A DNA stretch of 64,000 nt from Enterococcus thailandicus. GTDB lineage: Bacteria > Bacillota > Bacilli > Lactobacillales > Enterococcaceae. Below the pieces are notes generated by a model. It ran no database searches. It saw only the letters and a list, made by a program, of their open reading frames with translations, and was not told the origin of the DNA. Each line of letters begins with the position of its first letter. Position 1 is the stretch's first letter. Location of the stretch: positions 124,001 to 188,000 of the forward strand of contig NZ_JXLE01000001.1 in the NCBI RefSeq assembly GCF_001886265.1, in the 5' to 3' direction. Made by a program: the position numbers and the translations under genes. Of the stretch, positions 25,787 through 36,475 are shown piece after piece.

Positions 25787-26653
25787 ATGAAGGGAATTAT
25801 TCTTGCTGGGGGAAGCGGAACACGCTTGTACCCATTGACAAAGGCAACTTCAAAACAGTTGATGCCGATTTACGACAAACCAATGATTTATTATCCAATG
25901 TCAACATTGATGTTGGCTGGAATTAAAGAAATCTTGATTATTTCAACACCACAAGATACACCTCGTTTCGAAGAATTATTTGGGGACGGGCATGACTTGG
26001 GGATTCAAATTGAGTATGCAGTTCAAGAAAGTCCTGATGGTTTAGCACAAGCTTTTATCATTGGTGAAGAATTTATTGGCGATGACAGTGTCTGCTTAGT
26101 TTTAGGCGATAATATCTACTATGGTGGCGGTCTATCTAAAATGTTGCAGCGCGCTGCAGCAAAAGAAAGTGGCGCAACGGTGTTTGGGTATCATGTAAAT
26201 GACCCTGAACGCTTTGGAGTTGTTGAATTTGATGAGAACATGAATGCTTTGTCAATCGAGGAAAAACCAACTCAACCAAAATCAAATTATGCTGTTACAG
26301 GTCTTTATTTCTACGATAACGATGTCATTTCAATTGCAAAAGACATTAAACCATCTGAACGTGGTGAATTAGAAATCACAGATGTCAATAAAGCATACCT
26401 AGAAAAAGGAACTTTATCTGTTGAATTGATGGGACGTGGGTTTGCTTGGTTAGATACTGGTACACACGAATCACTACTTGAAGCTTCAACATTTATTGAA
26501 ACCATTGAAAAACGTCAAAATTTAAAAGTAGCTTGTTTAGAAGAAATTGCTTATCGCATGGGCTACATTACGAAAGAACAATTGTTTGCATTAGCGCAAC
26601 CATTGAAAAAAAATCAATACGGTCAATATTTATTAGCTTTGGCCGCTGAATAG
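25787..26653 (+). CDS. rmlA: Glucose-1-phosphate thymidylyltransferase (RmlA/EpaE)
   Basis: First step of dTDP-L-rhamnose synthesis: glucose-1-phosphate plus dTTP gives dTDP-glucose. At 288 residues it matches RmlA. Motifs are [46 protein letters not shown] and [20 protein letters not shown]. The ATG at 25787 has AAAGGAGCG upstream and begins [12 protein letters not shown] as expected. It is followed at 13 bp by rmlC. Confidence 0.97.
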   Translation: MKGIILAGGSGTRLYPLTKATSKQLMPIYDKPMIYYPMSTLMLAGIKEILIISTPQDTPRFEELFGDGHDLGIQIEYAVQESPDGLAQAFIIGEEFIGDDSVCLVLGDNIYYGGGLSKMLQRAAAKESGATVFGYHVNDPERFGVVEFDENMNALSIEEKPTQPKSNYAVTGLYFYDNDVISIAKDIKPSERGELEITDVNKAYLEKGTLSVELMGRGFAWLDTGTHESLLEASTFIETIEKRQNLKVACLEEIAYRMGYITKEQLFALAQPLKKNQYGQYLLALAAE

Positions 26654-26666
26654 GGAGTCTGACAAC

Positions 26667-27239
26667 ATGAAAGTAACTGATACAAAATTAACAGATGTCA
26701 AGATTATCGAAATGGATGTTTTTGGTGATCACCGTGGCTTTTTTACTGAGAGCTATTCAAAAGCAAAATTTGAAGAACATGGGTTGACTTATGACTTTGT
26801 TCAAGATAATCACTCTTTATCTGCTGAAGCCGGCGTGCTACGTGGCTTACACTTTCAAAAAGGAGAATCTGCTCAAACAAAATTGATTCGTGTAGTCACT
26901 GGAGCAGTTTTAGATGTGGTCGTTGATATTCGTAAAGGCAGCCCAACTTATGGACAATGGGACGGCTTTATTTTATCCGAACATAACCACCGTCAACTAC
27001 TTGTTCCTAAAGGATATGCGCATGGTTTCGTTACGCTGACACCAGATGTCAACTTCCTTTACAAATGCGATAACTATTATGACGCTGCTGCAGATGGCGG
27101 AATTGCTTTTGATGATCCTGAGTTAGCTATTGAGTGGCCAATTGACATCAGTAAAGCAATTATGTCAGAAAAGGATCATAACCATCCAACGTTAAAAGAA
27201 TTTGAAGCAGAAAATCCATTCGTTTATGGCGAAATTTAA
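26667..27239 (+). CDS. rmlC: dTDP-4-dehydrorhamnose 3,5-epimerase (RmlC/EpaF)
   Basis: Third step of the dTDP-L-rhamnose pathway. A 190-residue cupin with the conserved FGDHRGFFTESYS, LRGLHFQ (catalytic His), KGYAHGFVTLTPDVNFLYKC and FDDPELAIEWP. Length is typical. It sits between rmlA and rmlB with short gaps, so the order is rmlA-rmlC-rmlB-rmlD as in other enterococcal epa loci. Confidence 0.97.
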   Translation: MKVTDTKLTDVKIIEMDVFGDHRGFFTESYSKAKFEEHGLTYDFVQDNHSLSAEAGVLRGLHFQKGESAQTKLIRVVTGAVLDVVVDIRKGSPTYGQWDGFILSEHNHRQLLVPKGYAHGFVTLTPDVNFLYKCDNYYDAAADGGIAFDDPELAIEWPIDISKAIMSEKDHNHPTLKEFEAENPFVYGEI

Positions 27240-27246
27240 ACTTTAA

Positions 27247-28290
<1,044 letters not shown>

Positions 28291-28314
28291 CAATTATTGA
28301 TGAGATAAAAGTGT

Positions 28315-28342
28315 GAGGCAGGCGCTAGCCTGTCTCTTTTTT
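28315..28342 (+). terminator. Internal terminator or attenuator between rmlB and rmlD
   Basis: GAGGCAGGC and GCCTGTCTC (one G-T pair) with the tetraloop GCTA are followed by TTTTTT. The operon continues, so partial read-through is likely. Confidence 0.75.
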
Positions 28343-28369
28343 CAAACAAATTTAAAGGAGCGAAAAACA

Positions 28370-29221
28370 ATGTTTTTATTAACTGGAGGAAATGGCCAAT
28401 TAGGTACAGAATTGCGCCATCTATTAGATGAAAAAAATCTACCATATGTTTCGACAGATGCGAAAGAATTAGACATTACTGATGAAAAAGGAACCATGGA
28501 ATATATCGCCGAATTGAAACCGGATGTTATCTTTCATTGTGCAGCCTACACTGCAGTTGATAAAGCAGAGGATGAAGGCAAAGAATTAGACGAGAAAATC
28601 AATGTCGACGGTACAAGAAATGTTGCACTTGCTGCGAAAGCGGTCAATGCTAAATTGGTTTACATTAGTACAGACTATGTATTCGATGGAAAGAAAGAAC
28701 AAGCAGAATATGAAGTGGATGATTCAACTAATCCGTTGAACGAATATGGTCGAACAAAACTTTTAGGTGAACAAGCTGTCGAAGAAATTTTAGAAGATTA
28801 TTATATTATCCGTACTTCTTGGGTATTTGGTATCTATGGCCATAATTTTGTATTTACAATGCAACGTCTGGCGGAAACACACGATCGTTTGACAGTTGTA
28901 AACGATCAATTTGGACGCCCAACATGGACACGTACACTAGCCGAGTTCATGGTATACGTCATTGAACAAAAAGCACCATATGGCATTTACCACTTATCAA
29001 ACGAAAACAGTTGCTCTTGGTATGAATTCGCGAAAGAAATCTTAAAAGATACTGACGTGGAAGTAGCACCTGTGACATCAGCGGAATTTCCACAAAAAGC
29101 AGTACGTCCACAATATTCTGTGATGAGTCTTAAGAAAGCTGAAAAATTAGGTTTTTCTATTCCAACTTGGCAAGAAGCTTTGGCACAAATGCTGATTGCC
29201 GCTGAAGAAGCAAAAGCGTAA
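28370..29221 (+). CDS. rmlD: dTDP-4-dehydrorhamnose reductase (RmlD/EpaH)
   Basis: Last step of dTDP-L-rhamnose synthesis. A 283-residue SDR: GGNGQLGTEL at the N terminus, CAAYTAVDKAEDE, YISTDYVFDGKK, YGRTKLLGE with the catalytic Tyr and Lys, and NDQFGRPTWTRTLA. The ATG at 28370 follows AAAGGAG and starts the protein right at the Rossmann strand; upstream in-frame codons would run through the terminator hairpin. Confidence 0.97.
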   Translation: MFLLTGGNGQLGTELRHLLDEKNLPYVSTDAKELDITDEKGTMEYIAELKPDVIFHCAAYTAVDKAEDEGKELDEKINVDGTRNVALAAKAVNAKLVYISTDYVFDGKKEQAEYEVDDSTNPLNEYGRTKLLGEQAVEEILEDYYIIRTSWVFGIYGHNFVFTMQRLAETHDRLTVVNDQFGRPTWTRTLAEFMVYVIEQKAPYGIYHLSNENSCSWYEFAKEILKDTDVEVAPVTSAEFPQKAVRPQYSVMSLKKAEKLGFSIPTWQEALAQMLIAAEEAKA

Positions 29222-29267
29222 TTCGTTTCTGCTAGTTTAGGAAACAAAAGAGAAATTGGGGAATTTT

Positions 29268-31268
29268 ATGGAAAAACAAACGAGAAGTGTACGGCATAGC
29301 ACTGAAAAAACAAATCGTGCGCCTCAGACAATTTTTGACTCATTGCTTAGGCTCCGTTATTTGTTTGGCTTACTAGCAATTGTCATAGTCGTCACATTTA
29401 ATTTAAATGGCAGCTCAATTGGCATGTGGGATAAATACGTTTCTCAGCGAGATGACGGGAAAGAAACAGATGTTTTGTTTGGGAAAGATCGTGAAGTTCG
29501 CTCAGATGAATGGCTGGTACAGACGCCATTTTATCTTTCGCAAGCAGAAAATGATTATCCAGTAATCAACGAAGATTACTCCTTAAATGGTCAAAATATG
29601 ATTATTGCTTATAATTCACCGGTTAAAGACATTACGGTTATCGGCAAGCCATTTAACTGGGGGTTTTTCTTCTTGGGACGTGATCGAGGGCTATCTTGGT
29701 ACTGGGGAATGAAAATCGTCGGCATGCTCTTGTTGTCTTTTGAATTATTGATGATCATCACTAGAAAACGAAAGGGATTGTCATTGGTTGGTTCATTTGC
29801 ACTGACCTTTGCGCCGGCTGTTCAATGGTGGTTCATGCAACATGTGGGAGATTTGATTTTCTTCACTGTCGGACTGATGGTGGCTTTCTATCATTATTTT
29901 TATCAACATGATCGCAAAGGGATACGAGCCCTGATGATGTTGCTGGTAGTTATTTTTGGCTTAGGCTTCATTTTAGTCATTTACCCAGCACATCAAGTAA
30001 TGTTAGGTTATTTGCTCGTCTTTTATTTTGTTGGCCTGTTGATTCATTTCAGGAAAAAAGTAGTTTGGGATCTATTGGATGCTGTCCTGATTGTCGGGGC
30101 GATAGCGATAATCGGAGGGATCATGGTTCATTTTTGGCTAGTTTCGAAGGATGCTCTGATGGCTTCACTAGAAACGTTGTATCCAGGAAAACGAATCAGT
30201 ACAGGTGGAGAATTCACTTTTGGTAAGTTCTTTTACTTTTTGACTAACTGGAAGATTCCATTTACAGACATCACGTTTTCAAATAATTCAGAAGTGGCCT
30301 TTTTCTATCATTTCTTCCCAACTGTGCTTTTGGCTAGCCCATTTGTATTATTTGGTAAGAAAAACAGTGAACAGAAATTATTAGGACGAATATTAATGGT
30401 TTTTTGTTTGTTTGCGATTTTTTGGATCACCGTTGGCTTACCAAAAGAATTAGCTGAAATTACGCTTCTTTCCTATGTACCAGCATCCCGTGCATTTACA
30501 ACTTTTGGCTTTGCAGCTTGTCTGTTAACGATTTGGTTCATTGCCTATGTTTGGCGAGAAGATGTTATTCCAAACTGGTATAAAATTGTCTTATTAGTTG
30601 TTAATGCTGGAACGTTTGCTGTGGCAATCTTCACTTCTAGCATGATTAATTATTTTTCAGGGATTGAAATTACAGGGATCGTTGTACTAGGAACATTGTT
30701 GCTAGGATTTGCTTTGTTTCACCAAAGACATTTGTTTTATGTTTCATTCGCAGCATTAATTGTCGCTTCTGGTTTTTTTGTCAATCCGGTTGTTGAAGGA
30801 ACGGGTGCTATTTTTGAAAAGACTTTAGCGAAAGAAATTCAAAAAATCAATAACGAACATCCAGATCAATTATGGTTATCTGAAGATGAATTGTATAATT
30901 TTACACCAACACTTGGAGTAAAATCATTCAATACGGTTCGTTTTTATCCAGATATGAAAGCATGGAAAATCATTGATCCAGATGGAACCTATGAGAAATA
31001 TTATAATCGTTATGCTCACACTCGTGCATTTATCGCGAAGGAAGACACAACGTTTATCCTTGATCGACCTGATATGTTCTCTGTGACATTGAATTTTGAT
31101 GATGCCGAAAAATTTGGTATACGTTATGTCGTAAGTAAGCGACCTTTAGCAGACTACAATCAATTAAATGAGGCGCAGTTTACTCAATTATATGGCCCAG
31201 ACAATGATGGCTATCGAATATTTGAAGTAGATTATCCGGCCAATGGACAAATCATTAGCCAGCAATAA
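29268..31268 (+). CDS. Large polytopic membrane protein of the epa core (GT-C-like)
   Basis: A 666-residue protein with one N-terminal membrane helix (LRYLFGLLAIVIVVTFNLNG), an outside loop of about 90 residues (SDEWLVQTPFYLSQAENDYP), about ten more helices, and a C-terminal outside domain of about 150 residues. This shape fits GT-C glycosyltransferases that use lipid-linked sugars on the outer face. I cannot assign a family firmly. The ATG at 29268 has TTGGGGA ahead of it. By position it corresponds to a conserved epa membrane protein placed between rmlD and the exporter. Confidence 0.7.
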   Translation: MEKQTRSVRHSTEKTNRAPQTIFDSLLRLRYLFGLLAIVIVVTFNLNGSSIGMWDKYVSQRDDGKETDVLFGKDREVRSDEWLVQTPFYLSQAENDYPVINEDYSLNGQNMIIAYNSPVKDITVIGKPFNWGFFFLGRDRGLSWYWGMKIVGMLLLSFELLMIITRKRKGLSLVGSFALTFAPAVQWWFMQHVGDLIFFTVGLMVAFYHYFYQHDRKGIRALMMLLVVIFGLGFILVIYPAHQVMLGYLLVFYFVGLLIHFRKKVVWDLLDAVLIVGAIAIIGGIMVHFWLVSKDALMASLETLYPGKRISTGGEFTFGKFFYFLTNWKIPFTDITFSNNSEVAFFYHFFPTVLLASPFVLFGKKNSEQKLLGRILMVFCLFAIFWITVGLPKELAEITLLSYVPASRAFTTFGFAACLLTIWFIAYVWREDVIPNWYKIVLLVVNAGTFAVAIFTSSMINYFSGIEITGIVVLGTLLLGFALFHQRHLFYVSFAALIVASGFFVNPVVEGTGAIFEKTLAKEIQKINNEHPDQLWLSEDELYNFTPTLGVKSFNTVRFYPDMKAWKIIDPDGTYEKYYNRYAHTRAFIAKEDTTFILDRPDMFSVTLNFDDAEKFGIRYVVSKRPLADYNQLNEAQFTQLYGPDNDGYRIFEVDYPANGQIISQQ

Positions 31269-31320
31269 CAAAGTTATTCAGTTAAATAAAAGAGAGAAGC
31301 TAGTACAGGAGAGTGGGGAA

Positions 31321-32583
31321 ATGCAGAAAATCCTACGAAAAATGATTAATGAAATGAGTGTTGCTTGGCTGCTTCTATTAGTAGGTTCATTGTATTTTAT
31401 ATGGACCGTTGGGCTAAGCAACAACACTGCACTATTTTTATATGAAAATAGTTCGCAATTAATTTTGGGCGGCATAGCCGTTTTGTTTTTATTGAATGTT
31501 TACAAAGCAAGAGGTATTGATTTTATTTTTATTGGGATTGGTTTCCTGTTCTTTTTCTTCTTTTCGTATTTCAGAGAAGTGAGAAGCGCTTCATTTTACA
31601 CAGATATGATGATTCCGTTGATTATTGCTTTTGTATTGTCGATAAAATGGATTGAGTTTGGAAAAATAGATCGAGCTGTTTTCTTGCTGTTGTTTTCAGT
31701 TGTTCTGACAGTGACTGTCTATCGTGTTTTTACGGAAATTCCGATTCGTGAAGGACAAAGTATCTGGTCTCCAGGGAACAAGCTTTCTGATATTTGGATC
31801 AATACCAACACGATAGGCGCATCAGTGATGACACTGGCTTTCTTAATTAGTGGTTTTGCTAGCTCATTTGAAAAGTGGTACATTCGTCTGCTAAGTGTTC
31901 CAGCTGTCGTTGCAGCTTTTGCCACAATTTGGGTTTGTCAGTCAAGAGGTGCATTAGTTGCATTGATCGTTTTTATTCTTTTGGACTTGATTCCTAAGTC
32001 ATTTATGCGAGTGACTCGCGCACCATTTATCATTTATACGGTGACCGCAGTTGCCGCTTTACCACTTTCATATTTTGCGGCAGCTTCAAAAGAAGTAAAT
32101 CTTTTTACTGGAAGAGAAGAAATTTGGGCAGATTTTTATCAGACTTTGGCTGCTAAAACGCAACAAGTGTTGGTAGGAATGAAACCTTATTTTTACACGA
32201 AACGAGCAAATCAAGTTTTGGGTAATCATAATAGTTATAATTCTTTCTTGAATCTTTATGGAGTGATTGGATTAGCCATCGTGGTTACTTTATTACTGAT
32301 TTTTATTGGTCGAAGAACACTAAAAGGTGATTTATCGAACGGCCAATTAACTTTTATCTGGGCTTTCTTTGGCATAATGACACAATCTTTTATGGAAGAT
32401 ACTTTGACTTCTTTCGCTTGGCTTCCGATTATTTATCTATTACTAGGAATGAGTGTTCACCGCTTTGACCAGCCAACAGAAATGCAAAAAGTACCTGATG
32501 AATTAGAAACAACAGATGAGTCGTTCGAAAATCCAGAAGAGAATCACAATGAATTTTCACGGATGAAGAAGTATCATCATTAA
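31321..32583 (+). CDS. O-antigen ligase/polymerase-like membrane protein
   Basis: A 420-residue protein with about eleven membrane helices and the Wzy/WaaL-type large loop near residue 260-330 (LFTGREEIWADFYQTLAAK, and GNHNSYNSFLNLYGVIGL). The RxE-W and HN-x-(Y/F)-x2-FL-x2-YG patterns are typical of O-antigen ligases/polymerases. It may join or transfer completed polysaccharide chains outside the membrane. The start at 31321 follows AGGAGAGTGGGG; an in-frame ATG at 31243 would overlap the previous gene. Its acidic, charged C-terminal tail is cytoplasmic or external (not resolved). Confidence 0.8.
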   Translation: MQKILRKMINEMSVAWLLLLVGSLYFIWTVGLSNNTALFLYENSSQLILGGIAVLFLLNVYKARGIDFIFIGIGFLFFFFFSYFREVRSASFYTDMMIPLIIAFVLSIKWIEFGKIDRAVFLLLFSVVLTVTVYRVFTEIPIREGQSIWSPGNKLSDIWINTNTIGASVMTLAFLISGFASSFEKWYIRLLSVPAVVAAFATIWVCQSRGALVALIVFILLDLIPKSFMRVTRAPFIIYTVTAVAALPLSYFAAASKEVNLFTGREEIWADFYQTLAAKTQQVLVGMKPYFYTKRANQVLGNHNSYNSFLNLYGVIGLAIVVTLLLIFIGRRTLKGDLSNGQLTFIWAFFGIMTQSFMEDTLTSFAWLPIIYLLLGMSVHRFDQPTEMQKVPDELETTDESFENPEENHNEFSRMKKYHH

Positions 32584-32593
32584 GAAGTAATCG

Positions 32594-32632
32594 GAGAGAG
32601 GCTGAAACAGTTTTGTTTCACTCTCTTTTTTT
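32594..32632 (+). terminator. Internal terminator after the ligase-like gene
   Basis: A stem of GAGAG with CTCTC and TGAAAC with GTTTCA precedes a run of T. The ABC exporter genes follow after about 200 bp with a likely promoter (TAAAAT at 32783-32788). Confidence 0.75.
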
Positions 32633-32831
32633 ATAAAAATAAGTATGCATCAGAAATGAAGTAATACCTTGCTTGATTGCAATTAGAAACTATCTTTTGT
32701 AGAATAGTAACGGTCGAGTATTTGTTACTTAATAGAAAAATTAAGAAATAAATAATATCGCAGTCAGCTAGTAAAAATATGGTAAAATGGCAGTTGATTG
32801 TAATTAACAGAAATCGCTTGGAGGAACACAA

Positions 32832-33638
32832 ATGTTTAAAGATCTGTTTTTATTTATGAAAGATATTTATCAGAACAGAAAATTATTGATTCAGTTTTCA
32901 TTAAATGACTTTAAATCACGTTATGCTGGTTCTTTTTTAGGAATCATGTGGGCATTCATCAACCCGATATTCACTGTGTTGATCTACTGGTTAGTCTTTG
33001 GCTTCGGCTTGAAAGCTGCAATGACTGATGGTAAATATCCATTCATTGTTTATCTGATTACGGGGATGGTTCCCTGGTTCTTCTTCTCAGATGCATTTAC
33101 CTCAACGACGTTAGTCTTTCGAGAGTACACGTATTTAGTCAAGAAGGTCGTTTTCAACATTCGTATCTTGCCAAGTACGAAAATTTTATCTAATTTATAC
33201 ACACACCTCTTTTTTATCGTGATTGGCTTAGTTGTGACAATTGGACATGGAATATTCCCAACCATTATGACACTACAACTGATTTATTATCTATTTTGTA
33301 TGTGTGCATTTCTAACAGGGATTACTTGGTTGACAGCATCTATCCAACCGTTTTTACCAGATATCGTACAATTCATTACGATTTTGTTGCAATTGATTAT
33401 GTGGACATTACCAATTCTTTGGAGTCCAAGTCAGTTTAACCCGACAATTGTTCAAATTTTGAAATTAAATCCACTTTATTACATCGTTCAAGGGTATCGT
33501 GAATCTTTCTTGAGCCAAGCGTGGTTCTTTGAACATGGCATGTATACTTTATACTTTTGGATAGTTACATTAGCATTCTTTGTGGTTGGTTCAGCTGTGT
33601 TCCGTAGACTGAAACCACATTTTTCAGATGTACTGTAA
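32832..33638 (+). CDS. epaL: Polysaccharide ABC exporter permease (TagG/Wzm-like, EpaL)
   Basis: The 268-residue membrane subunit of an ABC-2 type exporter. It has a cytoplasmic N terminus with the typical NDFKSRYAGSFLGIMWAFINP, six membrane helices, and the family feature LNPLYYIVQGYRESFL. It pairs with the ATPase encoded 11 bp downstream and should move the lipid-linked rhamnan across the membrane. AGGAG precedes the ATG. The epaL name is by synteny. Confidence 0.93.
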   Translation: MFKDLFLFMKDIYQNRKLLIQFSLNDFKSRYAGSFLGIMWAFINPIFTVLIYWLVFGFGLKAAMTDGKYPFIVYLITGMVPWFFFSDAFTSTTLVFREYTYLVKKVVFNIRILPSTKILSNLYTHLFFIVIGLVVTIGHGIFPTIMTLQLIYYLFCMCAFLTGITWLTASIQPFLPDIVQFITILLQLIMWTLPILWSPSQFNPTIVQILKLNPLYYIVQGYRESFLSQAWFFEHGMYTLYFWIVTLAFFVVGSAVFRRLKPHFSDVL

Positions 33639-33649
33639 GGAGAATAGAA

Positions 33650-34870
33650 ATGACAGAATATGCGATTAAATTAGAAAACATCACCAAATCATATAATATG
33701 TACGCAAAACCGAGTGATCGTTTTCGTGAGGCACTGAATCCTTTCAAAAAATCTTATCACGATGTCTTTTATGCATTGAAAAACGTTAATATTGAAATAA
33801 AAAAAGGCGAAATGATTGGTTTTGTTGGCGAAAATGGTTCAGGAAAATCGACGATGCTCAAAATCATTACCGGTGTGTTGACACCTTCTGCTGGTACAAT
33901 GGAAATCGATGGAAAAATTTCTGCATTGCTTGAGTTAGGTTCTGGATTCAATCCAGAATATTCTGGCTATGAAAATATCTTTTTAAATGGTATGGTCTTA
34001 GGATTTTCACGAGATGAAATTGAAGGTATGGTCGATGACATCATTGATTTTGCCGATATTGGGGATCATATTTATCAACCAGTAAAAACTTATTCAAGCG
34101 GGATGTTTGTCCGTTTGGCATTTGCGGTAGCAATCAATGTGAATCCAGATATTTTGATTGTTGATGAAGCATTAGCAGTCGGTGATTTAGAGTTTCAATT
34201 GAAATGTATGGAAAAATTTACTGAAATCAAGAATTCTGGAAAAACGATTTTATTCGTATCGCATGATATTAGCTCAATTCGTCGTTTTTGCGACCGTAGT
34301 TATTGGTTGAAAAACGGTGAAGTCGTAGAATACGGGGACACGATGGACGTTACGACCAATTATGAAAACTTCTTGAAGAAAAAATCAGTGAAGACAGTTG
34401 ACCGCAATAAGAATCAAGTTGAACGTCATGCCGCACCAGATATCGTTGATGTGCTAAGTGCCGAATTGCTTGATAAAGAGAAGAAACCGGTCGATATGAT
34501 TGAACAAGGGGAGACACTCTTTGTGAAAGTTACCTATAATGTCAAAGACGAGTCAATCAAAAAGCCAGTCTTGGGGATTGCTTTACGAACGGTTGATAAT
34601 TTTTATGTTTGTGGCTTGAACACATTATTGGATGACATAACGATTCCTTGGAAAAAAGGTGAAAATGTTTTTTATCTTGAATATGAAAAACTAGGCTTAC
34701 TAGCTGGTGAGTATTATTTTGATGTGGCAGTTTTTGAAGAAAATGCTACAGTTCCGTTAGTTTATAAGACAAAATATATGAACTTATTTGTTAGTGGCTC
34801 ATACATTGGTGAAGGTATTGTCATCTTGGATCACAAATGGGAAGAAGGTAGTCAAAAAGATGAAATATGA
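33650..34870 (+). CDS. epaM: Polysaccharide ABC exporter ATPase with Wzt-like C-terminal domain (EpaM)
   Basis: A 406-residue protein. The nucleotide-binding domain (about 1-235) has Walker A GENGSGKST, signature YSSGM, Walker B ILIVDEALAVGD and the H-loop SHD. The C-terminal region (about 260-406, VDVLSAELLDKEKKPVDMIE, LGIALRTVDNFYVCG) resembles the Wzt carbohydrate-binding beta-sandwich, which recognises a chain end before export. TagH lacks such a domain of this kind. The stop overlaps the methyltransferase start by 11 bp, so chain-end methylation and export may be linked; that is inference. Confidence 0.92.
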   Translation: MTEYAIKLENITKSYNMYAKPSDRFREALNPFKKSYHDVFYALKNVNIEIKKGEMIGFVGENGSGKSTMLKIITGVLTPSAGTMEIDGKISALLELGSGFNPEYSGYENIFLNGMVLGFSRDEIEGMVDDIIDFADIGDHIYQPVKTYSSGMFVRLAFAVAINVNPDILIVDEALAVGDLEFQLKCMEKFTEIKNSGKTILFVSHDISSIRRFCDRSYWLKNGEVVEYGDTMDVTTNYENFLKKKSVKTVDRNKNQVERHAAPDIVDVLSAELLDKEKKPVDMIEQGETLFVKVTYNVKDESIKKPVLGIALRTVDNFYVCGLNTLLDDITIPWKKGENVFYLEYEKLGLLAGEYYFDVAVFEENATVPLVYKTKYMNLFVSGSYIGEGIVILDHKWEEGSQKDEI

Positions 34871-36440
34871 TTTTGAAATGGATTTAGATGAGCAAAGTAG
34901 TGTTGGAAAAATCGCCGCTCAAATCAAACCAGGAAGCAAAGTGTTAGAATTTGGTCCGGGAAATGGCCGATTAACAAAACATTTGATTGGTGCGAAGCAA
35001 TGTGAGGTTAGCATTGTCGAATTAGATAAAGAGCTATTTGATTTTGTGAGTGAATTTGCACAGGATGGCTTTTATGGGGACATTGAAAGTTTTGAATGGG
35101 CCACTTATTTTGAAGGTCAAACATTTGATTATGTTTTGTTTGCAGATGTCTTGGAGCATTTGGTTGATCCAGGCGCAACTTTGAAAAAAGTCAGTGAATT
35201 TTTGAGTGAAAATGGAGAAATTTTGATTACGTTCCCTAACTTAGCTCATAACTCTGTAATGATTGATTTATTTAATAATCAACTTCCATGGACTTCTTAT
35301 GGCTTGTTAGATGAAACACACAATTCATTTTATACGCATGAGGGTTTTCAAAGAGTGTTTGAAAAAGCTGGCTTGATGATTAACATCGAAGACTATTTAT
35401 ACTTAGCAGTAGAAGACACCGAGCTTTCTTCTCGTTACGAAGATTTGCCAGAAGCGGTTCGATATGACTTCAAAATGCGTCCATTTGGAGAAGTTTATCA
35501 ATACTTCTTCTCGTTAAAAAAACAGGCAGTACCCGAAATTGCACAGCCACAAAATTCAAATTACGTCAAAGTCTTTGATTTGGTTCAACAAACGGCTGAG
35601 GGAGAAACTAGTCAACAGATTCCTATTAACAATTACACTGGTGAAAACCAACGTTTGACATTTCCAATTGCTGAAAATATTGAAAACGTGTTATTCCGTT
35701 TTGAAAAACAGCCAAGTTTTATTGAATTTACTGCTGAAATTGCGGGAGAAAAAATTGATTTCATTCGTTCAAATGCTGCGCTAAAAACAAACAGGGATTG
35801 CTATCTATTTGATGGAAAAAGCGTACCAGAATTAGCAGTAAAAAATGTCGCTGGACATGAATTAACGGTGAATATCCATTATCGTTTTATTGGAGAGCTT
35901 ACTCAAACTTTCTCAGAAGTCTTGGAAACTGTTCAACCAATGATGGCTGTTCATCAAGAATTGACAGGGAAAATAGCAGATTTAGAAAAAGATAATTATC
36001 AAATTAGAGAAGAAAATGCTAAGCTTGATCATTACTTGCAAACAACAACTACGCGTTATTGCTCACTTTTAGATAACGATGAATGGGCAATTAAATCAAA
36101 AAAAACTCGTCGAACAAAAGAAACTCCTAAAAAAGTTCAAGCAAAAGAGTTAGCTTTATGTATTGATGAAAAGCATTGGGATGAAGAAACCAAAGTTTTA
36201 ACAATTATTGGTTGGGGCATCTCACAAGCAGATCGAAACGCATTGTCTTATCATTTATCAGTAGATCAATCACCGTTTTTCGATGCTAAACCGATTTATC
36301 GCAAAGAAGTGAATGAGGCTGAAAATCTTGCAGAAAATGTTTCTGCCGGTTTTGAATTGCAGATTCTTTGTGAACATGAACGTACATTTTTAATTGAAGT
36401 AACAGCAGAAAATGGTCAAACTTGGATTATTGAAATGTAA
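34860..36440 (+). CDS. SAM-dependent methyltransferase with C-terminal beta domain
   Basis: A 526-residue protein. Residues about 20-200 are a class I methyltransferase: VLEFGPGNGRLTKHL (SAM loop), VELDKELFDF, and DYVLFADVLEHLVDP. A middle beta-rich region follows (about 240-350), then a coiled coil (KIADLEKDNYQIREENAKLDH, about 370-395), and a C-terminal domain (about 438-526) with LTIIGWGISQADRNALSYHL. The C-terminal domain resembles the N-terminal domain of the next protein. The start at 34860 overlaps the ATPase gene and has AGAAGG upstream. A role in modifying a rhamnan chain end is inferred. Confidence 0.82.
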   Translation: MKYDFEMDLDEQSSVGKIAAQIKPGSKVLEFGPGNGRLTKHLIGAKQCEVSIVELDKELFDFVSEFAQDGFYGDIESFEWATYFEGQTFDYVLFADVLEHLVDPGATLKKVSEFLSENGEILITFPNLAHNSVMIDLFNNQLPWTSYGLLDETHNSFYTHEGFQRVFEKAGLMINIEDYLYLAVEDTELSSRYEDLPEAVRYDFKMRPFGEVYQYFFSLKKQAVPEIAQPQNSNYVKVFDLVQQTAEGETSQQIPINNYTGENQRLTFPIAENIENVLFRFEKQPSFIEFTAEIAGEKIDFIRSNAALKTNRDCYLFDGKSVPELAVKNVAGHELTVNIHYRFIGELTQTFSEVLETVQPMMAVHQELTGKIADLEKDNYQIREENAKLDHYLQTTTTRYCSLLDNDEWAIKSKKTRRTKETPKKVQAKELALCIDEKHWDEETKVLTIIGWGISQADRNALSYHLSVDQSPFFDAKPIYRKEVNEAENLAENVSAGFELQILCEHERTFLIEVTAENGQTWIIEM

Positions 36441-36475
36441 TTCATTGGCCTACTTGATAAAGGAGTAACTGGACA

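Noticed and set aside
34788-34859. Longer methyltransferase start at 34788
   Set aside because: It would overlap the ATPase gene by 83 bp and add 24 unrelated residues; ATG at 34860 has a better site.
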